Shown here one piece after another: positions 6,560-16,095 of a stretch of 21,042 bases of DNA. Each line of letters starts with the position of its first letter. Within the stretch, counting starts at the first letter, position 1. The position numbers and the translations under genes are program-made. The notes under the pieces were generated by a model. The model was given only the letters and a program-made list of their open reading frames with translations, was not told where the DNA came from and made no database searches. The DNA is from an uncultured Faecalibacterium sp. Lineage in GTDB: Bacteria; Bacillota; Clostridia; Oscillospirales; Ruminococcaceae. Where the stretch lies: the NCBI GenBank assembly GCA_900765105.1, contig CAAFQM010000077.1:1-21042 (forward strand), read 5' to 3'.

Positions 6560-7792
6560 ATGGGTAAAAATGCAATCGTTGGCCAGTCTGGCGGCCCTAC
6601 TTCCGTCATCAATGCGAGCCTTGCGGGCGTCTTTGAGAGCTGCAAGAGCCGCGGCGCCGACATCGTGTACGGTATGTGCAACGGCGTTGCCGGTCTGCTG
6701 GAGGAGCGCGTGGTGGACCTTTCCACCGTGCTGACGGACGATCTGGACATTGAGCTGCTCAAGCGCACCCCGTCCAGCTTTCTGGGCAGCTGCCGCTACA
6801 AACTGCCCGACTGGCACACCGACGAAGCCGTCTACAAAAAGCTGTTCGCCATTCTGGAAAAGCTGAACATCGGCTACTTCTTCTACATCGGCGGCAACGA
6901 CTCCATGGACACCATCGGCAAGCTGGCCGAGTACGGCGAGCGCATCCAGAGCGACATCCGCTTCATGGGCGTGCCCAAGACCATCGACAACGACCTGATG
7001 GTCACCGACCACACCCCCGGCTACGGCTCTGCGGCAAAGTACATCGGCGTGGTGATGAAGGAGATCATCCGCGATGCCACCGTGTACGGCACCAAGTACG
7101 TCACTGTGGTGGAGATCATGGGCCGCAACGCCGGCTGGCTGACCGCCGCCGCAGCGCTGGCCAAGAGCGATGACTGCGAGGGCGTGGACATGATCTGCCT
7201 GCCCGAAGTGCCCTTCAACGTGGATCACTTCGTCGAGAAAGTGCGCGCCATGCAGGAGAAGAAGCCCAGCATCGTCATCGCCGTGTCTGAAGGCGTCAAG
7301 CTGGAGGACGGCCGCTATGTCTGCGAGCTGGCCGACGATGTGCACGCGGTGGACGCCTTCGGCCACAAGGCCCTGACCGGCACCGCCCGCTACCTTGCCA
7401 ACGTGGTGGCACGCAATCTGGACACCAAGACCCGCTGCATCGAGCTTTCTACCCTGCAGCGCTGCGCCGGCCATCTGACCAGCCGCACCGACATCACCGA
7501 AGCTTATCAGGTGGGCGGTGCCGCTGCCAAGGCTGCCTTTGAGGGCGTCACCGGCCAGATGGTGGCTCTGAAGCGCATCTCCAACAGCCCGTACCAGTGC
7601 ACCACCGAGCTGCACCCCATCAGCGAGGTTGCAAACCTCGAAAAGAAGGTACCGCTGAGCTGGATGAACGCAAACCACACCCAGATGACCGACGAGTTTT
7701 TGGAGTACGCCCGCCCGCTGATCCAGGCCGAGCTGACCCCGCTGTACATCGCCGGTCTGCCCCACCACATCTACCTGAAGAAGCAGAAGTGA
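6560..7792 (+). CDS. Phosphofructokinase, PPi-type active site (paralogue 2)
   Basis: The second of two tandem copies encodes 410 residues and aligns with the first along its whole length without gaps up to at least residue 145. The same key positions are present: GQSGGPTSVIN at 8-18, GGNDS at 111-115 (Asn113, Asp114), PKTIDND at 139-145 (Lys140, Asp143) and MGRNAGW at 187-193. PPi as phosphoryl donor is therefore inferred for this copy too. AAAAGGAG precedes the ATG at 6560. Differences from copy 1 are spread through the protein, for example DWHTDEAVYKK in place of DPDTDSTPFVK near 84-94, so this is an established pair and not a fresh duplication. The two could form a hetero-oligomer as alpha/beta PPi-PFKs do in some organisms, or serve different conditions; both keep apparently active residues. 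A strong terminator follows. Confidence 0.93.
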   Translation: MGKNAIVGQSGGPTSVINASLAGVFESCKSRGADIVYGMCNGVAGLLEERVVDLSTVLTDDLDIELLKRTPSSFLGSCRYKLPDWHTDEAVYKKLFAILEKLNIGYFFYIGGNDSMDTIGKLAEYGERIQSDIRFMGVPKTIDNDLMVTDHTPGYGSAAKYIGVVMKEIIRDATVYGTKYVTVVEIMGRNAGWLTAAAALAKSDDCEGVDMICLPEVPFNVDHFVEKVRAMQEKKPSIVIAVSEGVKLEDGRYVCELADDVHAVDAFGHKALTGTARYLANVVARNLDTKTRCIELSTLQRCAGHLTSRTDITEAYQVGGAAAKAAFEGVTGQMVALKRISNSPYQCTTELHPISEVANLEKKVPLSWMNANHTQMTDEFLEYARPLIQAELTPLYIAGLPHHIYLKKQK

Positions 7793-7827
7793 TGGTTTCC
7801 CCTTTTGAACTGTTCTAAGGCATAAAC

Positions 7828-7878
7828 GAACCCCCTCCCATCCGGATACGGACAGGAGGGGGTTCTGCTTTTATTTTA
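7828..7878 (+). terminator. Rho-independent terminator after the phosphofructokinase pair
   Basis: GAACCCCCTCC (7828-7838) pairs with GGAGGGGGTTC (7855-7865) and is followed by TGCTTTTATTTTAT. On the minus strand it has only a weak T tract, so it mainly ends rightward transcription, although it lies just beyond the stop of the converging lipoprotein gene. Confidence 0.88.
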
Positions 7879-7893
7879 TATGCTGCTCAGTGC

Positions 7894-9297
7894 TCAGACC
7901 GCGCAGAAGGTAACGCCGCCATAATTCCGTTGCGGTTCCCAGAAATCGTAGCAAAACACTTTACACATCTGATTCTTCTGGAGTGTGACCGACGTTCCGT
8001 GATTGGTCAGGCGGGAATCGTTCTCTGGAGAAGTATCCTTTTTGCACTCCGCCTTACGCTGTTCGTCCGTGCTTATGCCGTCCAGCGTGCAAAGCCACAG
8101 ATCATGCTCATAAGCGTCATCAAAATTTGTCTCATTGCTCTCAGAGACGCTGATCGTCGTACCCGCTGGGACGTAAATGATCACATGATCATTGCCCACA
8201 CGCTCGACCGACTGCGTCGGCTCAGAGAGCGTATAGGTATCCCGCCTTATCTGGTAATTAGATCGTGTGTGTCCGACCCGTTCTACGCCCACCGGGCCGT
8301 CGTCCGGCGTTCCGTCCGAGAACACGAACTTTGTGTTGTAATCGTACTTTACGCTGAGTTTCTTTCCGCCGACCTGATAGGTCACTGTCGTTTTCTCAGT
8401 GTAACTCAGCGTTCCATCCGTATAGCCATCCTCTATGCCGCTGTTCGTTGTAGAATAACTTGTTTCCGGCTCCACCGCAGGTGCCTGAGAGACCGAAGAA
8501 GCCGGCTTTTCCTCCGCTTTCGAGGACGAGGACGTGCTGGAAGATACGCTGGTGGAAGAAGCCGCCGGTTCTTCTTTGCCGGAATCTGCCTTTGCTTCTT
8601 CCGCCGCAGTGGTCTCCCGGCTGGCCGTGGCTTCCCCTGCATCCGGCTCTTCCAGATCTGAAGGGATCTCTGCATCTGCCTCGGTGTCTGCCGGAATATC
8701 GTTCATGGCATCGCGGTCGCTGCTCACATCTTCGCCCAGCTGTTCCAGTCTGTCGTAATCTGCAAGAGCCTTATCCCGCAGTTCCAGCCCGATGCAGACC
8801 GCCGCATGGCGGTACAATGTCCGGATCAGCAGGGCCGTGACCGTCTTCTGCCCGATATTTTCTGCATCTCCTGTGCCGTCCTTTTCCAGCAGTGACAACG
8901 CCTTGCTGTAATCCAGCTCTGCGCTCACCGGTTCGTCCAGCGTTTCGTTGATCTCTGCACGGCCCGCATATGCCTGTGCCTGCGTATACGGCATCTCACC
9001 AGCCTTTTCGATCACTGCAGTGTAGTCATCTCTGGCTTCTTCATATTTTTCCAGAGCTTCATACGCATGTGCACGGCCCAGATACGCCTGAATGTCGTTC
9101 GGGTCCAGCCGGATCGCCTCGGTAAAAGCCGCGATCGCTTCGGAGTAATTCATCTCACTCAGATATTTCTGCCCCAGCTGAAGCTGGCTTACCGTTGTTG
9201 ATCTTCCCGCCGAAGCGCAGGATGTCAACAGCATTGCTGCAAGCAGCAAGAACGCTGCAAACCGGAGCACCCGTTTTTTCTTTGTATCCGCAATCAT
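7894..9297 (-). CDS. TPR-repeat lipoprotein of unknown function
   Basis: The 467-residue product is predicted to be anchored to the outer face of the membrane. Residues 1-27 form a lipoprotein signal: KKKR, a hydrophobic stretch, then LLTSC with the lipid-carrying Cys27. TPR units follow at about 37-66, 70-103, 106-139 and 156-186. A low-complexity Glu/Ala/Ser/Thr linker covers roughly 190-285, with a run of serines near 250-260. The C-terminal 180 residues look beta-rich, contain YVPAGTTISVSES, and hold five cysteines in the last third that could form disulfides outside the cell; I do not recognise this domain. The ATG at 9297 has GGGAGG ten bases upstream; the ATG three codons earlier (9306) would leave only one base between the ribosome site and the codon. 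It is a single-gene unit. TPRs suggest a partner-binding role, not an enzyme. Confidence 0.85.
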   Translation of the reverse strand: MIADTKKKRVLRFAAFLLLAAMLLTSCASAGRSTTVSQLQLGQKYLSEMNYSEAIAAFTEAIRLDPNDIQAYLGRAHAYEALEKYEEARDDYTAVIEKAGEMPYTQAQAYAGRAEINETLDEPVSAELDYSKALSLLEKDGTGDAENIGQKTVTALLIRTLYRHAAVCIGLELRDKALADYDRLEQLGEDVSSDRDAMNDIPADTEADAEIPSDLEEPDAGEATASRETTAAEEAKADSGKEEPAASSTSVSSSTSSSSKAEEKPASSVSQAPAVEPETSYSTTNSGIEDGYTDGTLSYTEKTTVTYQVGGKKLSVKYDYNTKFVFSDGTPDDGPVGVERVGHTRSNYQIRRDTYTLSEPTQSVERVGNDHVIIYVPAGTTISVSESNETNFDDAYEHDLWLCTLDGISTDEQRKAECKKDTSPENDSRLTNHGTSVTLQKNQMCKVFCYDFWEPQRNYGGVTFCAV

Positions 9298-9326
9298 TGG
9301 TTTCATTCCTCCCGTCTTATGGCTAC

Positions 9327-9356
9327 AGAGTAACTCCTTTCCCCCTGTTCTGTCAA
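9327..9356 (-). promoter_or_regulatory. Promoter of the TPR lipoprotein gene
   Basis: On the minus strand TTGACA (9356-9351) and TACTCT (9332-9327) are 18 bases apart. Transcription would start near 9320, giving a very short leader that holds the GGGAGG ribosome site. Confidence 0.65.
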
Positions 9357-9423
9357 GGTTCCTTTCATTTTTTGTAGGTTCTGCCAGAATCCAGAAGAGA
9401 CTTTTGGTAAAGTTACTTCTATC

Positions 9424-9478
9424 AAAAATCAAAAACCTCACTGCCGGAGCGAAAGCGGTTGCTTTCCGGGCAGTGAGG
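9424..9478 (-). terminator. Terminator of the archerase/dehydratase-like operon
   Basis: Reading leftward, CCTCACTGCC...GGAAAGC pairs with GCTTTCG...GGCAGTGAGG across an imperfect 21-base stem, followed by TTTTTGATTTTT. It lies 25 bases after the stop of the 438-aa gene. Confidence 0.88.
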
Positions 9479-9502
9479 AAATGTATTTTTATAGAAGGGC
9501 CT

Positions 9503-10819
<1,317 letters not shown>

Positions 10820-10835
10820 AGGTTCCTCCTATGTA

Positions 10836-13790
10836 TCAGGCTTCTGCCTTGGGGGCAGCCTTTTCCTCGGCAACCTCGTCGCGCTCGTCCAGAGCGGCAA
10901 ACAGGCTGCGCAGACGGATGTTCACCGCGCCCAGATTGGTGATCTCGTCGATCTTGAGCTGGGTGTAGAGCTTGCTGCCCTCCTGCAAAATCTCGCGGGT
11001 CTCGTCGGTGGTAATGGCGTCCACGCCGCAGCCGAAGGACACCAGCTGCACCAGATCCATATCCTTCTGGGTGGTGCAGTATTTGGCGGCGGCATACAGG
11101 CGGCTGTGGTAAGTCCACTGGTTCAGCACGCTGGTGGGGAACTTCTGCACCCGGTTGGAAATGCTGTCCTCGGTGACAACGGCTGCGCCATGGCGGGGGA
11201 TCAGACGGTCGATGCCGTGGTTGACCTCCGGGTCCACATGATACGGGCGGCCGGCCAGCACGATAATACGCTTGCCCTGACGGCGTGCCTCGTCGATGAT
11301 CTCGCTGCCCTTCACGCGGATCTTTGCCATGTGGGCTTCGTACTCGGAATAGGCGGCATCGGCGGCCTCCTGCACTTCCTTCTCAGAAATGCCGCTGAAG
11401 TACTTGGGCAGAACGTCCTTTGCCATCTTGTGCACAAAGTCCTTCGGGCGGTGGATGCCCACATAGTCATAGATGAACTTCTTGCCTTCCAGCTCCGGGC
11501 AGTTACCGGCCAGAACTTCGGGGTAGTAAGCCACCACCGGGCAGTTATAGTGGTTGTCGCCCAGACCTTCGTCAATGTTGTAGGTCAGGCAGGGGTAGAA
11601 AATGGCGTCCAGCTGCATCTGGCTCAGTGCCTTGATGTGGCCGTGGCTCAGTTTTGCCGGGAAGCAGGCGGTGTCACTGGGGATGGTGGCCTGACCGGCC
11701 AGATACAGCCCGCGGCTGGACACCGGGCTGGTGTGCACCGCAAAGCCCAGCTTCGTCCAGAATGCCCACCAGAAGGGCAGCAGCTCGTAGAAGCCCAGAC
11801 ACAGCGGGATGCCGATGGAACCGCGTTTGCCGGGCACCGGCTTGTAGCTGGCCAGCAGCTGCTGCTTGTAGGCGTACAGGTTCAGGCTGTTGTCCTCGCT
11901 CTTGCCGGTCACGGGCTTGTCGCAGCGGTTGCCGGAGATGAACTTGCGGCCGTCGGCAAAGGTGTTGACGGTGAGCTGGCAATGGTTGCCGCAGCCGCCG
12001 CACTTGACGCTGACCACCTTCTGCTCGAAGGTCTCCAGCTCCTGCTGGCTCATCATGCCGGAAACGGTCTTGCGGGCCTTCTGGCTCTGGCGCAGGCCGA
12101 ACAGTGCTGCGCCGTAAGCGCCCATCAGGCCGGCAATGTCCGGTCGGATGACCTCTACGCCCATCTCCTTTTCAAAGGCGCGGAGCACAGCCTCATTATA
12201 AAAGGTGCCGCCCTGCACCACGATCTTGCGGCCCAGCTCTTCCGGGCTGGAGGCGCGAATGACCTTGTACAGTGCGTTCTTGACCACGCTGATGGACAGG
12301 CCGGCCGAGATGTTCTCGATGCTGGCACCGTCCTTCTGGGCCTGCTTGACCGAGCTGTTCATGAACACGGTGCAGCGGCTGCCCAGATCCACCGGGCGGT
12401 CTGCGAACAGCCCCAGTGCGGCAAACTCCTTGACGTCGTAGCCCAGCGCCTGTGCAAAGGTCTGCAAAAAGCTGCCGCAGCCGGAGGAGCAGGCTTCGTT
12501 CAGGAAGATGTTGCTGATGGCACCGTCCTCGATCTTGAAGCACTTCATGTCCTGACCGCCGATATCGATGATGAAGTCCACATCCGGCATGAAGTATTTG
12601 GCGGCGGTGAAGTGCGCCACCGTCTCCACCAGACCATAGTCACAGCGGAAAGCGTTTTTCACCAGCTCTTCGCCGTAGCCGGTGGTGGTCACGCTGGCCA
12701 CCTGCAGACCCGGGTGCTCCTGATAAATTTTCAGCAGCTGTTCCCGGATCAGGGGCAGCGGGTTGCCGAGATTGGGCTGATAGTTGGTGTACAAGATCTG
12801 GCTCTTCTCGTCCACGACCACCAGCTTGACGGTGGTAGAGCCGGAGTCGATGCCGATGTGCACCGGGCCGCAGTGGGCACTGAAGGGCACGCGGGGCACG
12901 CTGTGGGACATGTGCCGGGCATGGAACGCCTCGTACTCTTCCTTGCTGGCAAACAGCGGCGGTTCGCTGGCGTAGGTAGCAGTGGCGGCGTACTGATCCA
13001 GCGCATCGGCCACTTCGGTCAGCACAAACTCCTTGTCGGCGTACAGGGCAGCGCCCAGTGCCACATACAGCAGGCTGTTTTCCGGGCAGGTGCCGGTGAC
13101 GTTCAGAGCTTCGTCAAAGCTCTTGCGCAGCACGGTGCTGAAGGTCAGCGGGCCGCCCAGATACAGGATGTTGCCCTTGATGGGGCGTCCCTGCGCCAGA
13201 CCGGCGATGGTCTGGTTGACCACGGCCTTGTAGATGCTGGCGGCGATGTCCTCGGTGCGGGCACCCTGATTGATCAGCGGCTGCACATCGCTCTTGGCAA
13301 ACACACCGCAGCGGGACGCGATAGTGTAGGTGCGCTGCGCGTTCTCGGCCGCCTTGTTCATCTCGTCGGCGCTCATCTTGAGCAGGGTGGCCATCTGGTC
13401 GATGAAGGCACCCGTGCCGCCGGCGCAGCTGCCGTTCATGCGCACTTCGGTGCCGTTGGTCAGGAACAGGATCTTGGCATCCTCGCCGCCCAGCTCGATC
13501 ACGCAGTCTGTTTCCGGTACAAAGCGCTTGACCGCCACGCGGGTGGAGAACACCTCCTGCACAAAAGGCACACCACAGCTGTCGGCAAGGCCCATACCGG
13601 CCGAACCGGAGATGCTCAGCAGCGCTTTCCGGCCGTGCAGCTGTTCGGCATCGATGCGGCGCAGCAGCTCCTGCGCCTTTTCCAGAATATGACTATAATG
13701 TCGTTCGTATGTAGAATATAGCAGTGCATCATGTTCATCCAGTACCACGCACTTGATGGTGGTGCTGCCGATGTCAAGACCTACTCTCAC
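10836..13790 (-). CDS. Double BcrAD/BadFG (archerase-type) ATPase with DUF2229 domain
   Basis: This 984-residue protein is predicted to use ATP to drive electrons at very low potential into a partner Fe-S protein. Two ASKHA ATPase domains lie in tandem: GLDIGSTT near residue 4 and GIDSGSTT near 310. The first has Cys122 (GSCAGGTG) and Cys161 (SRCGVF); the second has Cys434 (EACSSGCG) and Cys473 (SRCTVF). Both pairs are 39 residues apart, the spacing of the two cluster ligands in archerases such as HgdC. One polypeptide therefore supplies all four ligands of the [4Fe-4S] cluster normally shared by a homodimer. A DUF2229-like region follows, opening with a CxxCxxxC motif at about 596-603 and another Cys near 621. 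The start is a GTG at 13790, nine bases after AGGAGG; an upstream ATG at 13826 would place that ribosome site inside the gene. No membrane segments. Confidence 0.88.
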   Translation of the reverse strand: MRVGLDIGSTTIKCVVLDEHDALLYSTYERHYSHILEKAQELLRRIDAEQLHGRKALLSISGSAGMGLADSCGVPFVQEVFSTRVAVKRFVPETDCVIELGGEDAKILFLTNGTEVRMNGSCAGGTGAFIDQMATLLKMSADEMNKAAENAQRTYTIASRCGVFAKSDVQPLINQGARTEDIAASIYKAVVNQTIAGLAQGRPIKGNILYLGGPLTFSTVLRKSFDEALNVTGTCPENSLLYVALGAALYADKEFVLTEVADALDQYAATATYASEPPLFASKEEYEAFHARHMSHSVPRVPFSAHCGPVHIGIDSGSTTVKLVVVDEKSQILYTNYQPNLGNPLPLIREQLLKIYQEHPGLQVASVTTTGYGEELVKNAFRCDYGLVETVAHFTAAKYFMPDVDFIIDIGGQDMKCFKIEDGAISNIFLNEACSSGCGSFLQTFAQALGYDVKEFAALGLFADRPVDLGSRCTVFMNSSVKQAQKDGASIENISAGLSISVVKNALYKVIRASSPEELGRKIVVQGGTFYNEAVLRAFEKEMGVEVIRPDIAGLMGAYGAALFGLRQSQKARKTVSGMMSQQELETFEQKVVSVKCGGCGNHCQLTVNTFADGRKFISGNRCDKPVTGKSEDNSLNLYAYKQQLLASYKPVPGKRGSIGIPLCLGFYELLPFWWAFWTKLGFAVHTSPVSSRGLYLAGQATIPSDTACFPAKLSHGHIKALSQMQLDAIFYPCLTYNIDEGLGDNHYNCPVVAYYPEVLAGNCPELEGKKFIYDYVGIHRPKDFVHKMAKDVLPKYFSGISEKEVQEAADAAYSEYEAHMAKIRVKGSEIIDEARRQGKRIIVLAGRPYHVDPEVNHGIDRLIPRHGAAVVTEDSISNRVQKFPTSVLNQWTYHSRLYAAAKYCTTQKDMDLVQLVSFGCGVDAITTDETREILQEGSKLYTQLKIDEITNLGAVNIRLRSLFAALDERDEVAEEKAAPKAEA

Positions 13791-13817
13791 GTTGTTTTTC
13801 CTCCTAAGGACAAATGC

Positions 13818-13836
13818 CGGAGGCAAAGCCCCCGGT
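13818..13836 (-). promoter_or_regulatory. Hairpin in the leader of the archerase-like operon
   Basis: CCGGGGGC-TTT-GCCTCCGG on the minus strand forms an 8-bp stem with one G-U and a 3-base loop, ending about ten bases before the AGGAGG site. No T tract follows, so it is not a terminator; it could stabilise the message or affect translation. Confidence 0.4.
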
Positions 13837-13910
13837 ATACGGCAAAGGCGGTTTTCTTTGCCTGAAATTAGTTTGTTAACGAATTATTTTTCCAATTCGC
13901 ATACAAGGAT

Positions 13911-13939
13911 ATTATAATCCAACTTTTCGGCACAATCAA
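13911..13939 (-). promoter_or_regulatory. Promoter of the archerase-like operon
   Basis: On the minus strand TTGATT (13939-13934) and a perfect TATAAT (13916-13911) have 17-base spacing. Transcription would start near 13904, giving a leader of about 115 bases. The rest of 13940-14063 is AT-rich with no gene that I can support. Confidence 0.82.
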
Positions 13940-14063
13940 TCTGTGTTCCTTATTTTACACAGAAAAAATAGTATTTTCCGCTCAAAAAGTTAAACATTTT
14001 GTGAATTTCACGATTTGAATACAGCCGTTTTTTCTTTCTGGTAAAGGTTCTTAACCAGTTGCA

Positions 14064-14107
14064 AAACAATATGGCCGCTGCACGGATCTTTTCCGCACAG
14101 CGGCCAT
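14064..14107 (-). terminator. Terminator of the Spo0A-like/GHKL operon
   Basis: ATGGCCGCTG (14107-14098, minus strand) pairs with CAGCGGCCAT (14080-14071) around an inner CGGA...TCCG stem, followed by ATTGTTTTGC. The tail is only moderately T-rich, but the stem is long and lies 25 bases after the stop of the last gene. Confidence 0.75.
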
Positions 14108-14131
14108 GATTTTTCGCTTTTGGGGCAGCTT

Positions 14132-14974
14132 TCACAGCTCGTCGGTGCTTCCCCGCTCGGGCATGGTGCGCAGCTCCCGCACCAGCATCGCCCGCAGCTG
14201 ATACTGCCGGTTCGCCTTTTGCAGCTCGGTATCGTTGCGCAGCTCCGACGCATACTCTGCCGCACGGTCGGAGCAAAGCGGAATGGTCACAACAGCCTGC
14301 GTTCCCTTTTCCGGCGCACTTTCCTCCCGCAGACCCCAGCCCATGCGGCGGCAGCACTCATGGCAGAGCAGCAACCCCAGCTTGGCCCCGCCCAGAAAAC
14401 ACCGCCGGTTCTCGATCCACGCCTCCCGGCCGCTCTCGGGCAGGCCGCAGCCATTATCCTCCACGGTCAGCTGCCAGAAGTTTTCGCTGCGGCGCAGCAG
14501 GATCCGCACTTTTCCGCCCGCGCTGCAGGCATGCAGCGCATTGGAGAGCAGGTGCAGCAGCAACAGTTCGGCGTCATTCCGGTCGCCCATCACACGGCAG
14601 GAGGTCCAGCCGCCGCAGTCCAGCTTCAGTTCCACCTTCAGCTGTTCCTGGATCATGTCCGCCTGCGCTGTGATCTGCTGCAGCAGTTCGCACAGGTCCA
14701 TCGGCGCAAGCTGGGGCAGCCCGTCGGCCCGGAGGTATTCCAGCAGGACCATCACCTCGTTGATGGTGCGGTCCAGCCGTGCTGTGGCCGAACCAATATC
14801 TGCCACAGCCTGACAGGACTCTGCATCCGCCCCGGTGTGGGCAAGGTGCTGTTCCAGATACTCGCAATTGCGCGTGATCAGCCCCAGTGCGTGGAAACAG
14901 GCCTGCTCCACTTCCTTCTGCGGGACCGCATGTATGCTCAGCGAGCCTTCGTCCTTCTGCTGCATCTGCTCCAT
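14132..14974 (-). CDS. Soluble GHKL (histidine-kinase-like) ATPase protein
   Basis: The 280-residue protein has the ATP-binding domain of sensor kinases but no transmembrane segment and no recognisable sensor domain. LLHLLSNALHA carries the N-box Asn145, VEDNGCGLP at 171-179 is the G1 box with Asp173, and GGAKLGLLLC at 195-204 is a G2-like box. In the helical region before it, His28 (CFHALGLITRN) is the only plausible phospho-acceptor, but the usual acidic residue and downstream pattern of an H-box are absent, so autophosphorylation is uncertain. The ATG at 14974 has GGGAGG upstream; the longer frame from 15040 overlaps the regulator gene and is rejected. It is last in a three-gene operon, 25 bases after the Spo0A-like gene, whose receiver cannot accept phosphate in the normal way. 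It may act as an ATP-dependent partner and not as a classical kinase. Confidence 0.8.
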   Translation of the reverse strand: MEQMQQKDEGSLSIHAVPQKEVEQACFHALGLITRNCEYLEQHLAHTGADAESCQAVADIGSATARLDRTINEVMVLLEYLRADGLPQLAPMDLCELLQQITAQADMIQEQLKVELKLDCGGWTSCRVMGDRNDAELLLLHLLSNALHACSAGGKVRILLRRSENFWQLTVEDNGCGLPESGREAWIENRRCFLGGAKLGLLLCHECCRRMGWGLREESAPEKGTQAVVTIPLCSDRAAEYASELRNDTELQKANRQYQLRAMLVRELRTMPERGSTDEL

Positions 14975-14999
14975 TCTGTCTTTCCTCCCCGGCCAGCGG

Positions 15000-15737
15000 T
15001 CACCGGTCCATCTGGCGGCGCAGCTGGTTCTTGACTGCATAGATCAGTTTGCCGGTGGTCAGTTTTTCGCCGGCAAAACCGTTTTCCTCTTTAAAAGAGA
15101 CCCAAGCCTCGGTCTGGCTTGTCTCCAGCTGGTCGAGCATCCGCCGGATGCCGCTGTCCACAGCCGAGACCGAAACACCGTATTTTTCGCCCACTGCCTG
15201 CAGGATCTCTTTCCGGATGGCCATCTTCTGCGAATTACCGAACGCGACATCCACCGCACTGGTCAGATAGCTGCTGTTCACATCCGGGAGTTGAAGCCCC
15301 CAGCTGCGGTACAGCTCCTGACACTGCCGCTCCCGTTTCTGCCCCTGCTGGCCCGGCATCCGGTAAAGCTCCCGCAGCAGGTTCTTCAGGTCGGCACGGC
15401 CCAGGCAGATCATGCCGTTGTCCGTTTCCATATACAGCGCCGAGTCGTTGTTCCGGTGTGCTTCATCAAAGATGAGAAGAATGGGCTGATGTTCCAGTTT
15501 GCGGGCGTTCATCAGAAATTCCAGCCCGGTCATATCCTCCATCTCGCTGCAGAGGATCACCACATCAAATGTGTTCTCATCCTGCAGTTCCCGCAGCAGG
15601 CGTTCGCCGCTCTGAAAACAGGTGCAGCCGATAAACGGCCCCTCCTCTTCCAGATAGTGCTTCTGGACCCGCAGCTCCTTGCGGTCGTAACTTGCAATTG
15701 CGATCTTCAGCGTTCTGAGTCTGCACTCATTGTCCAT
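15000..15737 (-). CDS. Spo0A-like response regulator with a degenerate receiver domain
   Basis: The 245-residue protein has a receiver-like domain (about 9-125) and a C-terminal domain (about 143-243) that resembles the Spo0A DNA-binding domain: YGVSVSAVDSGIRRML matches the helix-turn-helix and GEKLTTGKLIYAVKNQLR matches the closing helix. The receiver has lost its chemistry: Cys63 (ILCSEMEDMTG) stands where the phosphorylated Asp should be, Ser-Tyr replaces the acidic pair near 16-17, and no Lys is found at the usual late-strand site near 113. In the recognition helix, the position of B. subtilis Spo0A Arg214 is Ser195, Glu213 is Asp194 and Arg217 is kept as Arg198 (alignment by eye), so its site may differ from a standard 0A box. 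The start overlaps the upstream small gene by 11 bases. It probably works without phosphorylation, perhaps switched by its neighbours. Confidence 0.85.
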   Translation of the reverse strand: MDNECRLRTLKIAIASYDRKELRVQKHYLEEEGPFIGCTCFQSGERLLRELQDENTFDVVILCSEMEDMTGLEFLMNARKLEHQPILLIFDEAHRNNDSALYMETDNGMICLGRADLKNLLRELYRMPGQQGQKRERQCQELYRSWGLQLPDVNSSYLTSAVDVAFGNSQKMAIRKEILQAVGEKYGVSVSAVDSGIRRMLDQLETSQTEAWVSFKEENGFAGEKLTTGKLIYAVKNQLRRQMDR

Positions 15738-16032
15738 GCAGAACCCCGCCTTTCGTCCCGGACTGCGCTGCCGTTGTCAGTTCCGACATCACATCCTGCC
15801 AGATCTCCGGCTGAACACCATTTTCGCACAGATACTGCAGAATGCGGTAGCCAAATTCCGGAGTTGCTGCAAGATAGCTGCTCTCCATGCATGATCCGCT
15901 TCCAGTGCGGCAGAGGGTGAGCCGACAGCCGTTTTCATCCTCCGCATCCAGTGAATAGACCAGCGTATATGCTTTCTGCAGCCCATCGATCGACGAAAAC
16001 TGGCGGATCATGGGCGAAAATGTACGTTCCAT
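15727..16032 (-). CDS. 101-aa protein of unknown function, first gene of the Spo0A-like operon
   Basis: I do not recognise this protein with confidence. Its pattern, an N-terminal beta-rich half (TLVYSLDAEDENGCRLTLCR) and a C-terminal helical half (YRILQYLCENGVQPEIWQDVMSEL), recalls the small DUF6514-type proteins of clostridia, but I could not check. It has no signal peptide or membrane segment and three cysteines. The ATG at 16032 has GAGGAGG seven bases upstream, the best ribosome site in the operon. Its TGA lies inside the start region of the Spo0A-like gene with an 11-base overlap, so translation of the two is coupled. That tight coupling suggests a role in the same regulatory unit, for example as a partner or inhibitor of the regulator. 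Confidence 0.75.
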   Translation of the reverse strand: MERTFSPMIRQFSSIDGLQKAYTLVYSLDAEDENGCRLTLCRTGSGSCMESSYLAATPEFGYRILQYLCENGVQPEIWQDVMSELTTAAQSGTKGGVLHGQ

Positions 16033-16095
16033 ATGAGTTCCTCCTCGCCACAGGGCTTTTCTGACGCTTTTTGTAAGTCCCTGTTTTTTGTCTTT

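Noticed and set aside
5750..7768. 672-codon open frame on the minus strand across both phosphofructokinase genes
   Set aside because: It repeats itself only because the two paralogues on the other strand repeat; no family motif or ribosome site.
11106..13721. 871-codon open frame on the plus strand
   Set aside because: It lies antisense to the archerase-like gene and is a codon-bias shadow: rich in His, Gly, Ala, Val and Gln with no domain and no ribosome site.
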